Assembly (NCBI GenBank): GCA_024235915.1
Contig: JACKLO010000009.1
Span: 62,001-126,000 of the forward strand
DNA from: Burkholderiaceae bacterium
GTDB taxonomy: Bacteria; Pseudomonadota; Gammaproteobacteria; Burkholderiales; Burkholderiaceae_C
Length of the DNA stretch: 64,000 bases
Reading direction: 5' to 3'
Shown here: positions 53,172 to 62,319 of the stretch, piece after piece
How positions within the stretch are numbered: the stretch's first letter is position 1
Layout: the number at the start of each line of letters is the position of its first letter
Program-made: the position numbers and the translations under genes
Notes under the pieces: generated by a model
The model's input: only the letters and a program-made list of their open reading frames with translations
The model's database searches: none
Told to the model about the DNA's origin: nothing

Positions 53172-55583
53172 TCAGTCGTCGGCATCCTCGGCCACCAGCA
53201 GCCGCATCACCGTGCCGTCCGGGCCGGATGCCTGCAGGCTGGCCTGCCCGCCGTGAAGTTCCATCACACGGCGCACGATGTACAGGCCCAGGCCATGTTC
53301 CGCACCCGGGGTCGCACGCCCGCGCGCGCCGCGCTCGAACAGATGCGAGCGCAAGCCCGGCTCGATCCCGGTGCCCCGATCGATGACGTCGATCACCAGA
53401 CCCAGCGGCTGCTCGGAATCCGCCACCCGCACGGTCACGGGGCTGCCCGGCGGGCTGTATTTCAGCGCATTCGAAAGCAGGTTGCGCAGCGCCAGGCGCA
53501 TCAATCCGGTGTCCAGCGAGACCGTGCGCGCGGCGGTGTCACGCTGAACCTTGATCCGCCCGCGCTCGGCCGCCGGCATGTCTGCAATGGTGACCGCGAG
53601 CAGGGTGTCGAGATCGGTGTCCTCGCGCGTGACCGGCCCCTGCCGGGCCAGCAGAGAGGCCACGGCCAACGTGTTGTCCAGGCGCGCCGTCACCTGCCCG
53701 AGCACCAGCTGCGCGCGCTGCAATCGCGGCGCCACGGCCTGCTCACCGACGTCGCGCAGCGAACCCAGCGCACTCTGCATCGCCGCTGACGCATTGTTCA
53801 GCGGCTGCCGCACCTCGTGCGCCAGCACGTCCAGCATGGCCTCGCGCTCCTGCAGCATGCTGGCCTGCGCGTCGGCATGGCGTTGCAGCTGCATGCGCAG
53901 GGTCTGCTCCTGCTGCAGGCGTTCATGACGCTCATGCCGCTCGGTCACGTCGCGCAGCACGCCGGCCACCCGTGGACCGGCGTCGTCTTCCACCCGTTCC
54001 GCCGTGCAGTGCAGCCAGCAAACGTGGCCGGCGCTGTCGAACAGCGGCAGCTCGTGCTGCCAGGCCTGCCCTGACGCCAGGACCTGGCGGAGGCCCCGAA
54101 TGATGGCCCGACGTTGGTCGCGCGGCATGCGGCGCAGGCAGGTCCGCAACCCAGGCGTGGCGCCCGACGACACGCCCAGCAGGCGACTGGCCTGCGCCGT
54201 GAGCGCCATGCGGCCCCCAGCGGGGTCGAACTCCCAGCCACCAATGCCGGCGATACGGCCGGTGCGCTCCAACAGCGCCTCGCTGGCCTCCAGCCGGCGA
54301 CGGGCGCGCCGGATGTCTGTCATGTCGTGCGCCCACAGGATGAGCAGGTCGCGGCCCTGTGCGCGCACCCCTGTGGCGGCGATGGCCACGTCGATCAGCT
54401 CGCCGTCTGCGCGTCGAAAGACCGAGTCGAAGCGCAGGCGCTTGCCCACCGCAAAGCTGCGCAGGACGTGGTCCACCTGCGACGCTGGAAAGTGCTGCTC
54501 CCAGCGCATGACATGGGCACCTGCCAGATCCTCCCGCGTCGTGCCCAACATGTGGGCGAAGGCGTCGTTGAATTCGACCAGCACGCCGTTGCGGTCCAGC
54601 ACGTGCAGGCCGTCGCCCGCGGTCACCAGCACACCCTGCAGACGCACGCGCTCGGCGTCGAGCAGATCGCGCCGCTGGTCGTCACGGCGCCACGCGCGGT
54701 AGGCCAGCACCGACACGGCGGCCACCAGAAGCACGGCCAGGCCGGCCACCGTGGCCGTGGTCGCAGCCTGGCGACGCCAGGGCGCCATCGTGTCGACTGT
54801 GGCCAGGCCCACCAACACGCGCATCGGTGCGCCGGGCACACGACGGTAGGCATTGGCGCGCTCGATGCCATCCAGCGCCGTCGCAGCCAGGTAGGTGCCC
54901 GACTCCGGCGACCGCGCCAACGCGCCGAGCAGTTCACTCGACGTGCTGCGCGTGCCCAGCCCGCTGCGCGGCTGTGGTGGATCGGTATGGCGGGCCACCA
55001 GAGACAGGTCGTCCATGCGCAGCGAAATGGCACTGCGCCCCCCCAGGTTCAGGCCCGCGAACAGCGCCTCGAAACGTGCGATGTCGAACTCGGCCACAGT
55101 GGCCGGGCCCGATCCCTGCCGGGGTGGGCGTGCGAGCAGGACCACCCATTGGCCGTCCTCTCGAGGACGCGGGCCGACCACCAGCAGGCGGTCGGTGGCC
55201 AGCGAGCCTGGGGGGAACAAGCCGGGCTCGAACGGCGTGACCGTGGGATCAGGCACCACCCGCAGGCGCAAGGCCGACGGCACGCTGCGGGACAGGTCAC
55301 GCACGGCCGCCGCGGTGCGCGCCGCGTCGCCGTCCTGCGCCGCCAGACGCAATTGCCGCAGGGCGAGGTCCACCAATGCGAGTTCCGCGGCCACGTTCTG
55401 CGCCATGCCCTGGGCGAGACTGTCAACCGCATCGAGCGCCCGTTGCCGGTGCAGATTGCGGCTGTCGGCCAGCATGCTGGCCACCAGCACGGCCAGCAGC
55501 AGCACGACGGCCACATTGGCGGCCAGCAGCCAGCGCAAGCGCAGGCGCGCCGGAAGAACGTCTAGAGTCGACACCCTCTGCAT
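53172..55583 (-). CDS. Membrane PAS sensor histidine kinase
   Basis: The 803-residue protein starts with a transmembrane helix (about 20-40), a periplasmic sensing domain of about 230 residues, and a second helix (about 275-297). A first PAS domain (GVLVTAGDGLHVLDRNGVLVEF in its first strand) and a second PAS/PAC region follow. The His-box LDVLAHEVRQPLNNASAAMQ and an HATPase domain with NLLSNALKYSPPGSP and HGLGLYIVRRVM complete the chain. It would phosphorylate the convergent regulator at 52401-53120. The sensory input is unknown. Confidence 0.92.
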   Translation of the reverse strand: MQRVSTLDVLPARLRLRWLLAANVAVVLLLAVLVASMLADSRNLHRQRALDAVDSLAQGMAQNVAAELALVDLALRQLRLAAQDGDAARTAAAVRDLSRSVPSALRLRVVPDPTVTPFEPGLFPPGSLATDRLLVVGPRPREDGQWVVLLARPPRQGSGPATVAEFDIARFEALFAGLNLGGRSAISLRMDDLSLVARHTDPPQPRSGLGTRSTSSELLGALARSPESGTYLAATALDGIERANAYRRVPGAPMRVLVGLATVDTMAPWRRQAATTATVAGLAVLLVAAVSVLAYRAWRRDDQRRDLLDAERVRLQGVLVTAGDGLHVLDRNGVLVEFNDAFAHMLGTTREDLAGAHVMRWEQHFPASQVDHVLRSFAVGKRLRFDSVFRRADGELIDVAIAATGVRAQGRDLLILWAHDMTDIRRARRRLEASEALLERTGRIAGIGGWEFDPAGGRMALTAQASRLLGVSSGATPGLRTCLRRMPRDQRRAIIRGLRQVLASGQAWQHELPLFDSAGHVCWLHCTAERVEDDAGPRVAGVLRDVTERHERHERLQQEQTLRMQLQRHADAQASMLQEREAMLDVLAHEVRQPLNNASAAMQSALGSLRDVGEQAVAPRLQRAQLVLGQVTARLDNTLAVASLLARQGPVTREDTDLDTLLAVTIADMPAAERGRIKVQRDTAARTVSLDTGLMRLALRNLLSNALKYSPPGSPVTVRVADSEQPLGLVIDVIDRGTGIEPGLRSHLFERGARGRATPGAEHGLGLYIVRRVMELHGGQASLQASGPDGTVMRLLVAEDADD

Positions 55584-55635
55584 TGTGGCCGCATGCCGCC
55601 GTCACGTCCCATCCATTGCTTCACCACAACGCCGC

Positions 55636-56700
55636 ATGACCGCCAGCCTGGAAGCCGCCATTGCATTGGCCATGGCCCACGAAACCCCCTGGCCACGGGA
55701 TCCCGATGGCCCGATACCGGCTGGCGGCGCCCCCTGGGGTGTGCACCACGACGATCCGGAGCCATACAACCGCCTGCGCGGTCCGGTGCACGCCCGTGGC
55801 CCGCAATCCGGGGTGGTCTGGCGTCGAGGCGTGCCTGTCGCGGCCTGGGGATCGCCCGATCGCGCTGACCTCACCTTCAGCGTGGCCAAGACCTGTCTGG
55901 CGCTGCTGGCCGGCCTGGCCCAGGCCGACGGCCTGCTGCCCGACGAACACGAACCCGTGGTCGCTCGCCTGCCCGGCATTGGTTTCGACAGCGACCACAA
56001 CCGCTCCATCACCTGGGCGATGCTGCTGGAGCAGACCAGCGAATGGGAGGGCAACTGCTTCGGCCTGCCCGACACCGTGGACCGCTGGCGCAAGGTGGCA
56101 CAGGATCCGCGACCGGCGGGTGGGCCCAAGGGTGGCGCACGTCCGTTGCAGGCTCCGGGCACCTACTGGGAATACAACGACGTGCGCATCAACCAGCTGT
56201 CGCTGGCCCTGCTGCAGCTGTTCCAGCGCCCACTGCCCGAGGTCTTCCGTGATCGCATCCTGCGCCCGCTGGGCGGCGGGGAGGACATGGCTTGGCGTGG
56301 CTACGACGACGCCTGGGTCGACCTGCCCGGCGTCGGCCGCGTGCAGAGCGTGCCAGGCGGCACCCACTGGGGCGGTGGTCTTTCGATCAGTTCGCACGAC
56401 CAGGCCCGCCTGGGCCAGCTGCTGCTGGACGGCGGTGCAAGCCTGTTGCCTGCGGGCTGGGTGACACGCATGATGGCACCGGTGAGCGTGGCGCCTTTCT
56501 ACGGCCGACTGCTGTGGCTGAACCGGGACGGGCAGGCCTTCCCGGGTGCCTCACGCGACAGCGTCTTCATGCTGGGCGCGGGCGGGCACATCGTCTGGGC
56601 CGACCCGACCCACGCCGCGGTGGTGGTGCTGCGTTGGCTGGATCCGGCCCACCACGGCGCGGTCGTGGCCGCATTCGCCGAGGCGCTGGCTGCCGGCTGA
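55636..56700 (+). CDS. Serine hydrolase, beta-lactamase/EstB family
   Basis: The 354-residue protein has the serine hydrolase motif SVAK (Ser82, Lys85) and a Tyr in EYND (Tyr180), the general-base position of class C beta-lactamase-like enzymes. It also has GGGLSISSHDQARLGQLLLDG, typical of the family. There is no signal peptide, so a cytoplasmic esterase or amidase is more likely than an antibiotic-resistance enzyme. The gene is divergent from the histidine kinase, 52 bases apart. Confidence 0.88.
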   Translation: MTASLEAAIALAMAHETPWPRDPDGPIPAGGAPWGVHHDDPEPYNRLRGPVHARGPQSGVVWRRGVPVAAWGSPDRADLTFSVAKTCLALLAGLAQADGLLPDEHEPVVARLPGIGFDSDHNRSITWAMLLEQTSEWEGNCFGLPDTVDRWRKVAQDPRPAGGPKGGARPLQAPGTYWEYNDVRINQLSLALLQLFQRPLPEVFRDRILRPLGGGEDMAWRGYDDAWVDLPGVGRVQSVPGGTHWGGGLSISSHDQARLGQLLLDGGASLLPAGWVTRMMAPVSVAPFYGRLLWLNRDGQAFPGASRDSVFMLGAGGHIVWADPTHAAVVVLRWLDPAHHGAVVAAFAEALAAG

Positions 56701-56738
56701 AGGCGCCAACCGCGGCGGGCCACCCCACAGGCCAGGGG

Positions 56739-57263
56739 TCAGTCGTCGCGGCCCCGACCCTTGCCTTTGCCCTTGTCGTGCCCGTGGCCCTTGTCGCGGC
56801 CACGGTCGTCATGGTGGCCGCGGTCGTCACCGCGGCCATTCGAGTAGGGCTGCACGTGCGACGCGTACCAGTCATCGCGCACAAAGACCACGGGCGTACC
56901 GCAGGCCCGGTAATCGGCACAGTGTTTGCGCCAGTTCTTGCGGTGGCCCGGCGGCACCCACATGTACACCGGCTGCACGGGCCGGCCGACGACCACGGGC
57001 ACTGGCGTCACGATCACCGGTTGCGCGACGACCACCTGCGGCTGCGGGAAGCGGCCAATGTCGATGCGCCCGTACACGCCGGGCTGGCTGATGCCGATGG
57101 ACACGCCGATGTCGACGTCGGCGGCGCGCGCGGGGGAAGCGGCCATCAGTCCACCCAGTCCACCCAGGGCCAGCCATGCGGTCAGGGCCACGGCCCGACG
57201 GGAAGCCGAGCGGTGCAGGCCTGCCGAAAGCAGGTTGAGCGATGGGGTCTGGCGTTGCTGCAT
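56739..57263 (-). CDS. Exported protein with a charged Gly/Asp/His/Lys-rich tail
   Basis: The product is 174 residues from the ATG at 57263, which has GGAGA upstream. An unusually long N-terminal region precedes a hydrophobic signal (VALTAWLALGGLGGLMAASPARA). The mature part has VDIGVSIGISQPGVYGRIDIG and VYMWVPPGHRKNWRKHCADYRACG, a motif common in small secreted proteins of betaproteobacteria. The last 35 residues are low-complexity Gly, Asp, His, Lys and Arg. I know no function; the tail could bind metals or nucleic acids. Confidence 0.78.
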   Translation of the reverse strand: MQQRQTPSLNLLSAGLHRSASRRAVALTAWLALGGLGGLMAASPARAADVDIGVSIGISQPGVYGRIDIGRFPQPQVVVAQPVIVTPVPVVVGRPVQPVYMWVPPGHRKNWRKHCADYRACGTPVVFVRDDWYASHVQPYSNGRGDDRGHHDDRGRDKGHGHDKGKGKGRGRDD

Positions 57264-57371
57264 TCGGGTTCTCCAAGAGTCCTCGTGTGCATTCAACGCC
57301 ATCCCGGCACCGCAGGTTGGCCGGCTCACAAACGATTACGGCTGTTTACCTGACCGCATCGGCGGCCAGAA

Positions 57372-57387
57372 CCCGCGGAGCCGCGGG
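57372..57387 (-). terminator. Short GC hairpin just after dnaE
   Basis: CCCGCGG and CCGCGGG flank two bases immediately beyond the dnaE stop codon on the minus strand. No T-run follows, so it is a weak terminator candidate or 3'-end stabiliser. Confidence 0.35.
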
Positions 57388-57388
57388 C

Positions 57389-60300
57389 TCAGGCCGCCTC
57401 GTAGACCACGTCCACCTCGCCGCCGGCGAGTTGCTGCCAGCGCAGCAGCGCCTCGTCGCTGGGCCAGAAGCGTGCCCGTTCGCCCAGGTCCAGGTCGGCA
57501 CGGGCACCTGGCCGCTGCAGTTTCAGGCGCACCGGCAGGCCTTGCACCAGTTCACCCACCTCGCTGTCCACACGGCGCGCCGGCCAGGTCTTCACCAGGT
57601 CGGCCAGGGGTGCACTGCCACCGCGCAGCGCCATGGCGCTGACCGCCAGGTGGCGGCCAAAACGCGCCCGTGCCGCCGGCAGGTCCCAGATGGCGGTGAC
57701 GTTCAGGCGCAGGCCGCCGGCAAAGCGGTCCGGTTGCACCTTGCCCTGCACCACCAGCAGTTCGTCCTCGCGCAGAATTTCCTTGTGCTGGTCCAGCAGT
57801 TCCTCGCCGGCCACGGCCTCGATGCCTTCGCTGCCGTCGTCGAGCTTGAAGATCGCCACCCGGCCGCGGTTGCCGTTGATCACCCGCACCTCGCCGACGA
57901 TGCCCGACAGCAGCTGCGGCTCGCGGGACTCCTGCAGTTCCGCAATGGGGCGGCGGCAGAAGCGGCGCACCTCGTCGCGGCTCTGGTCGAACAGGTGGCC
58001 CGACAGGAAGAAGCCCAGCGCGGTTTTCTCCAGCGTCAGACGCTCCTTGATGCTCCACGGCTCCGCCGACACCAGTGCCGGTTCCTGCTGGCTGGAGCCA
58101 TGGGTGTCGCCGAAGTCGAACAACCCGCCCTGCAGCGCGTTGGCCTCCTGTGTCTCGGCCCAGTCGAAGGCCAGGCCCACGCTGGCCAGCAGGCTGGCAC
58201 GGTCGGCATGGATGGCGTCGAACGCGCCGGCCTTGATCAGCGCCTCCACGACGCGCTTGTTCACCGCCTTGCGGTCCACGCGCGCCGCGAAGTCGAACAA
58301 GCTGCGGAACGGCCCGCCGCCGCCGCCGTCGGTGCCCTCGCGCGCCGCCACGATGGCCTGGATGGCGCCCTGGCCCGTGCCCTTGATGGCGCCCAGGCTG
58401 TAGCGGATGAGCTTGTCACCTTCCTTGCCGGGCACCGGCTCGAAGCGGTGCAGGCCGCGGTTGACGTCCGGCGGCTCGAAGGCGATGCCGAACAGCTTGG
58501 CGTCGTCGATCAGGACCTTGAGCTTGTCGGTGTCGTCCTGCTCGATGGTCATGTTGGCCGCGTAGAACTCGGCCGTGCAGTGCACCTTGATCCAGGCCGT
58601 GTGGTACGCCAGCAGCGAGTACGCGGCGGCATGGCTCTTGTTGAAGCCATAGCCGGCGAATTTTTCCATCAGGTCGAAGACCTCGTCGGCCTTGGCCTCG
58701 TCGATGCCCTTCTCCAGCGCGCCGGCGCGGAACTTCACGCGCTCCTTGGCCATTTCCTCGGCCTTCTTCTTGCCCATGGCGCGGCGCAACAGGTCGGCGC
58801 CGCCCAGGCTGTAGCCGCCCATCACCTGCGCGGCCTGCATCACCTGCTCCTGGTAGACGAAGATGCCGTAGGTCTCGGCCAGCACCTGCTCGAGCAGCGC
58901 ATGCGGGTAGGCCACGTCCTCGCGGCCGTTCTTGCGCGCGCAGAAGCTGGGGATGTTCTCCATCGGGCCGGGCCGGAACATCGCATTGAGCGCGATCAGG
59001 TCCTCCAGACGCGTCGGCTTGGCCTCGCGCAGCATGCCCTGCATGCCGCGCGATTCGAACTGGAACACCGCTTCCGTCAGGCCGTCGGAGAACAGCTTGT
59101 AGACCCTAGGGTCGTCCAACGGCAGGTTCTCGTAGGCGAAGTCGGCGTGCTGCGGCCGGCGCTTCATGATGAACTCGCGCGCCAGCTCCAGGATGGTCAG
59201 CGTGGCCAGGCCCAGGAAGTCGAACTTCACCAGGCCGATGGCCTCGACGTCGTCCTTGTCGTACTGGCTGACCGCGCTGTCGCTGCCGGGCTGCTGGTAC
59301 AGGGGGCAGAAGTCGGTGATCTTGCCCGGCGCGATCAGCACGCCACCCGCGTGCATGCCGATGTTGCGGGTGATGCCCTCCACCCGCGTGGCCAGCGCCA
59401 GCAGTTCGGCGACCTCTTCATCCTCCTTCTCGCGCTGCTCGAGCTCCGGTGCCTCCTGGCGCGCGTAGATGATGCCGCCGTCCGGTTCATCGGGCACCTT
59501 GGCCAGGGTCACCGTCTTGCCCGGCGGCGCCGGGATCAGCTTGGCGATGCTGTCCACATGGCCATAACCCATGCCCAGCACGCGGCCCACGTCCCGCAGC
59601 GCCGCCTTGGCCGCCATGGTGCCGAAGGTGGCGATCTGGCTCACCGCATCGCGGCCGTACTTGTCCTTGACGTAGTCGATGACACGGTCGCGGTTGCCCT
59701 GGCAGAAGTCGATGTCGAAGTCAGGCATCGACACCCGCTCCGGGTTCAGGAAGCGCTCGAACAGCAGGTTGTAGCGCAGCGGGTCCAGGTCCGTGATCAG
59801 CAGCGCGTAGGCCACCAGAGAGCCGGCGCCGGAGCCACGGCCCGGGCCCACCGGGCAACCGTTCTGCTTGGCCCACTGGATGAAGTCCGACACGATCAGG
59901 AAGTAACCCGGGAAGCCCATCTTGAGGATGGTGTCGAGCTCGAAATCCAGCCGGGCCACGTACGTGGGGCGCTGGCGTTCGCGCTCGGCCTCATCGGGGT
60001 AGAGGTGGCGCAGCCGGCCTTCCAGGCCGTCATGCGAGGCCTGGCGGAAGTAGACCTCGATCGGGCTGCCGTCGGGCGTGGGGAAGTCCGGCAGACGCGG
60101 CTTGCCCAGCACCAGGGTCAGGTTGCAGCGGCGGGCGATCTCCAGCGTGTTGGCGATGGCCGACGGCACATCGGCGAACAGCGCGGCCATCTCGGCCGCC
60201 GGACGGAACCACTGCTCGCGCGTGAAGCGGCGCACGCGCTTGGGGTTGGCCAGCAGTTCACCCTCGGCGATGCAGACACGCGCCTCGTGGGCGTCGAAGT

Positions 60301-60916
60301 CATCGGGCGTGAGGTACTGCACCGGGTGGGTGGCCACCACGGGCAGGCCCAGTTCGGCGGCCAGCGGCACGGCCGCACGAACGTGGGCCTCGTGGGTCGG
60401 CAGCCCGGCGCGCTGCAATTCCAGATAGAAGCGCCCCGGAAAGAGCGCTGCGATGCGTTGTGCCGCCGCGCGCGCCCGGTCACGGTCACCGGCCAGCAAG
60501 GCCTGGCCGACGGCGCCCATGTCGGCCCCGGAGAGCGCGATCAGGCCGCCACCCAGCGCCTCCAGCCATTCCCATTTCACCCAGGCCGTGGTCCGTTGGG
60601 CATTGACCGTCCACGCGCGCGCCAGCAGTTCGCTGAGGTTGAGGTAGCCGCCCCAGTCCTGCACCAGCACCAGCAGCCGCGTGGCGTTGCCGCCGGGCAC
60701 ATCAGGTTCCATCCACAGGTCGGCGCCGATGACGGGCTTGACACCCTTGCCGCGGCAGGCCTTGTAGAACTTGACCGCGCCGAAGAGGTTGTTCAGGTCA
60801 GTGATGGCCAGTGCCGGCTGGCCGTCCCGCGCGGCCGCCTTGGCCGCATCACCCACCCGCAAGGTGCCGTCGACGACCGAATATTCCGTGTGGGTGCGCA
60901 GGTGGACGAAGCTCAT
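57389..60916 (-). CDS. dnaE: DNA polymerase III alpha subunit
   Basis: DnaE is the replicative polymerase. The 1175-residue protein starts with a PHP domain (SFVHLRTHTEYSVVDGTLR). The catalytic palm contains GPGRGSGAGSLVAYAL and the acidic motif PDFDIDF near residue 400. The fingers and beta-clamp region includes FNKSHAAAYSLLAYHTAWIK, followed by an OB domain toward the C-terminus (LLSGIVGEVRVINGNRGRVAIF). This is the standard DnaE1 type, of normal length. A long open frame on the opposite strand is a composition artefact. Confidence 0.97.
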   Translation of the reverse strand: MSFVHLRTHTEYSVVDGTLRVGDAAKAAARDGQPALAITDLNNLFGAVKFYKACRGKGVKPVIGADLWMEPDVPGGNATRLLVLVQDWGGYLNLSELLARAWTVNAQRTTAWVKWEWLEALGGGLIALSGADMGAVGQALLAGDRDRARAAAQRIAALFPGRFYLELQRAGLPTHEAHVRAAVPLAAELGLPVVATHPVQYLTPDDFDAHEARVCIAEGELLANPKRVRRFTREQWFRPAAEMAALFADVPSAIANTLEIARRCNLTLVLGKPRLPDFPTPDGSPIEVYFRQASHDGLEGRLRHLYPDEAERERQRPTYVARLDFELDTILKMGFPGYFLIVSDFIQWAKQNGCPVGPGRGSGAGSLVAYALLITDLDPLRYNLLFERFLNPERVSMPDFDIDFCQGNRDRVIDYVKDKYGRDAVSQIATFGTMAAKAALRDVGRVLGMGYGHVDSIAKLIPAPPGKTVTLAKVPDEPDGGIIYARQEAPELEQREKEDEEVAELLALATRVEGITRNIGMHAGGVLIAPGKITDFCPLYQQPGSDSAVSQYDKDDVEAIGLVKFDFLGLATLTILELAREFIMKRRPQHADFAYENLPLDDPRVYKLFSDGLTEAVFQFESRGMQGMLREAKPTRLEDLIALNAMFRPGPMENIPSFCARKNGREDVAYPHALLEQVLAETYGIFVYQEQVMQAAQVMGGYSLGGADLLRRAMGKKKAEEMAKERVKFRAGALEKGIDEAKADEVFDLMEKFAGYGFNKSHAAAYSLLAYHTAWIKVHCTAEFYAANMTIEQDDTDKLKVLIDDAKLFGIAFEPPDVNRGLHRFEPVPGKEGDKLIRYSLGAIKGTGQGAIQAIVAAREGTDGGGGGPFRSLFDFAARVDRKAVNKRVVEALIKAGAFDAIHADRASLLASVGLAFDWAETQEANALQGGLFDFGDTHGSSQQEPALVSAEPWSIKERLTLEKTALGFFLSGHLFDQSRDEVRRFCRRPIAELQESREPQLLSGIVGEVRVINGNRGRVAIFKLDDGSEGIEAVAGEELLDQHKEILREDELLVVQGKVQPDRFAGGLRLNVTAIWDLPAARARFGRHLAVSAMALRGGSAPLADLVKTWPARRVDSEVGELVQGLPVRLKLQRPGARADLDLGERARFWPSDEALLRWQQLAGGEVDVVYEAA

Positions 60917-61042
60917 CGAGGCATTCTAGAAGTCACCCCGGCTTGATCTCGGGCATAGGCGATCGGCGAGATGCCTCGTAGGATGGGCTTGATCCCGGTC
61001 AGGGGGCCGGGTCCCGTTGAACCCTTTCACCAGGAGACCACG

Positions 61043-61279
61043 ATGGACCTGAAACTCCAGTTGCTCGACAGCTTTCCCGCCCGTGGCAGCGACGGCAAGG
61101 ACTACAAGGTCTGCGCCTATGAGCGCCAGCGCCGCGACGACACCGTGCACGACGGCCAGGACCGCTGGCTGTCCACCGGCGTCACCGAGTACCGGCTGGA
61201 CAGCGGCGACCAGGTCGACGCCCGCGGCGACGGGGGCATGACCGTTCTGCACACCGGGGTGACGCTGCAACGGGCCTGA
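61043..61279 (+). CDS. Small conserved-looking protein of unknown function
   Basis: The 78-residue product is soluble and acidic to neutral, with DGKDYKVCAYERQ and STGVTEYRLDSGDQVDARGDG, a pattern of short beta-strands. There is no signal peptide or known motif. CAGGAGA lies upstream of the ATG at the right distance. The upstream 126 bases include CGAGGCAT (60917-60924) and its inverted copy ATGCCTCG (60971-60978). It stands between dnaE (divergent) and an alpha/beta hydrolase. Confidence 0.72.
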   Translation: MDLKLQLLDSFPARGSDGKDYKVCAYERQRRDDTVHDGQDRWLSTGVTEYRLDSGDQVDARGDGGMTVLHTGVTLQRA

Positions 61280-61374
61280 GCCCGGTCAGCCCCGCGGGGC
61301 GCCGCGGGGCGCCGGCCTACACTGGCCGGCATGTTCACACCCTGTCTCGCCTGCTGGCGCGGCCTCGCGCGCTG

Positions 61375-62316
61375 ATGGACTGGCTGCGCAAGTTCATCGG
61401 CATCCTGCTGATCCTGACCGCGGTGGCGGTCCAGTTGTCGCGGGAGCCCGACCGGCCCGTGGAGTCGCTGATCGCACGCTGGGGCCTGCCACCGTCGACC
61501 TTCGTAGACCTTGGCGGGCAGCTGGTGCACCTGCGCGACGAAGGCCCGCGCGGCGACCCCGTGCCCATCGTGCTGCTGCACGGCACCTCGGCCAGCCTGC
61601 ACACCTGGGACGGCTGGGCCGCCGAGCTCTCGAAGACCCGCCGTGTAGTGCGGCTGGACCTGCCCGGTTTCGGCCTCACCGGCCCCCGCGACGATGCGCG
61701 CTACGGGCTGGACGACGACGTGGCCTTCGTGCTGGCGGTGCTGGACCGCCTGCAACTGCAGCGGGTGGTGCTGGCCGGCAATTCGCTGGGCGGGCGCATC
61801 GCCTGGCGCGCCGCCACGCTGGCGCCGCAGCGGGTGGACCGCCTGGTGCTGGTGGATGCCGCCGGCCTGCCCGACAGCATCCGCAGCGTGCCCCTGGGCT
61901 GGCGCATCGCCCGGGTGCCGGTGCTGGGCAAGCTGGTGGAGTGGATGCTGCCGCGCGCGGCCGTGGTGCAGGGCCTGTTGGCCGTGTACGGCGACCCGCA
62001 GCGCATCGACGACGCGCTGGTGGACCGCTATTTCGACCTGACGCTGCGCGACGGCAACCGGGTCGCTTTGCGCCAGCGCCTGCAGCAGTACGTGCCGGCC
62101 GAGCACGCCGAAGCGGTCGCCGGCATCCGCCAACCCACGCTGATCCTGTGGGGTGGCCTGGACGAGGTGATAGACCCTGCGGCGGCCGCCGAATTCGAAC
62201 GCCGGATTCCCGGCAGTCAACGCGTCATGTTCGACCGCCTGGGCCATGTGCCGCACGAGGAAGACCCGGCCGCCACCCTGGTGCCGGTGCAGGCCTTCCT
62301 CGCCTCACCGCACTGA
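61375..62316 (+). CDS. Alpha/beta hydrolase, membrane-anchored
   Basis: The 313-residue protein has one N-terminal hydrophobic anchor (FIGILLILTAVAVQL) and an alpha/beta fold. It has VLLHGTSASLHTWDGW, the nucleophile elbow AGNSLGGRIAW, an acidic residue in GGLDEVIDP and the catalytic His in LGHVPHEEDP. This set resembles the bacterial lipase/haloperoxidase-like hydrolases of the meta-cleavage or epoxide hydrolase superfamily; the substrate cannot be told. It ends 3 bases before the convergent rsgA stop. Confidence 0.87.
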   Translation: MDWLRKFIGILLILTAVAVQLSREPDRPVESLIARWGLPPSTFVDLGGQLVHLRDEGPRGDPVPIVLLHGTSASLHTWDGWAAELSKTRRVVRLDLPGFGLTGPRDDARYGLDDDVAFVLAVLDRLQLQRVVLAGNSLGGRIAWRAATLAPQRVDRLVLVDAAGLPDSIRSVPLGWRIARVPVLGKLVEWMLPRAAVVQGLLAVYGDPQRIDDALVDRYFDLTLRDGNRVALRQRLQQYVPAEHAEAVAGIRQPTLILWGGLDEVIDPAAAAEFERRIPGSQRVMFDRLGHVPHEEDPAATLVPVQAFLASPH

Positions 62317-62319
62317 CCC

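Noticed and set aside
55636..56700. Class C beta-lactamase (antibiotic resistance)
   Set aside because: There is no signal peptide and no KTG-type box at the expected place; the protein fits the broader serine hydrolase family better.
57242..60946. Open frame of about 1230 codons on the plus strand opposite dnaE
   Set aside because: It is the mirror of a conserved dnaE. In GC-rich DNA the antisense frame of a coding gene rarely has stops. The translated sequence is Gln/His/Ala/Leu-rich with no domain.
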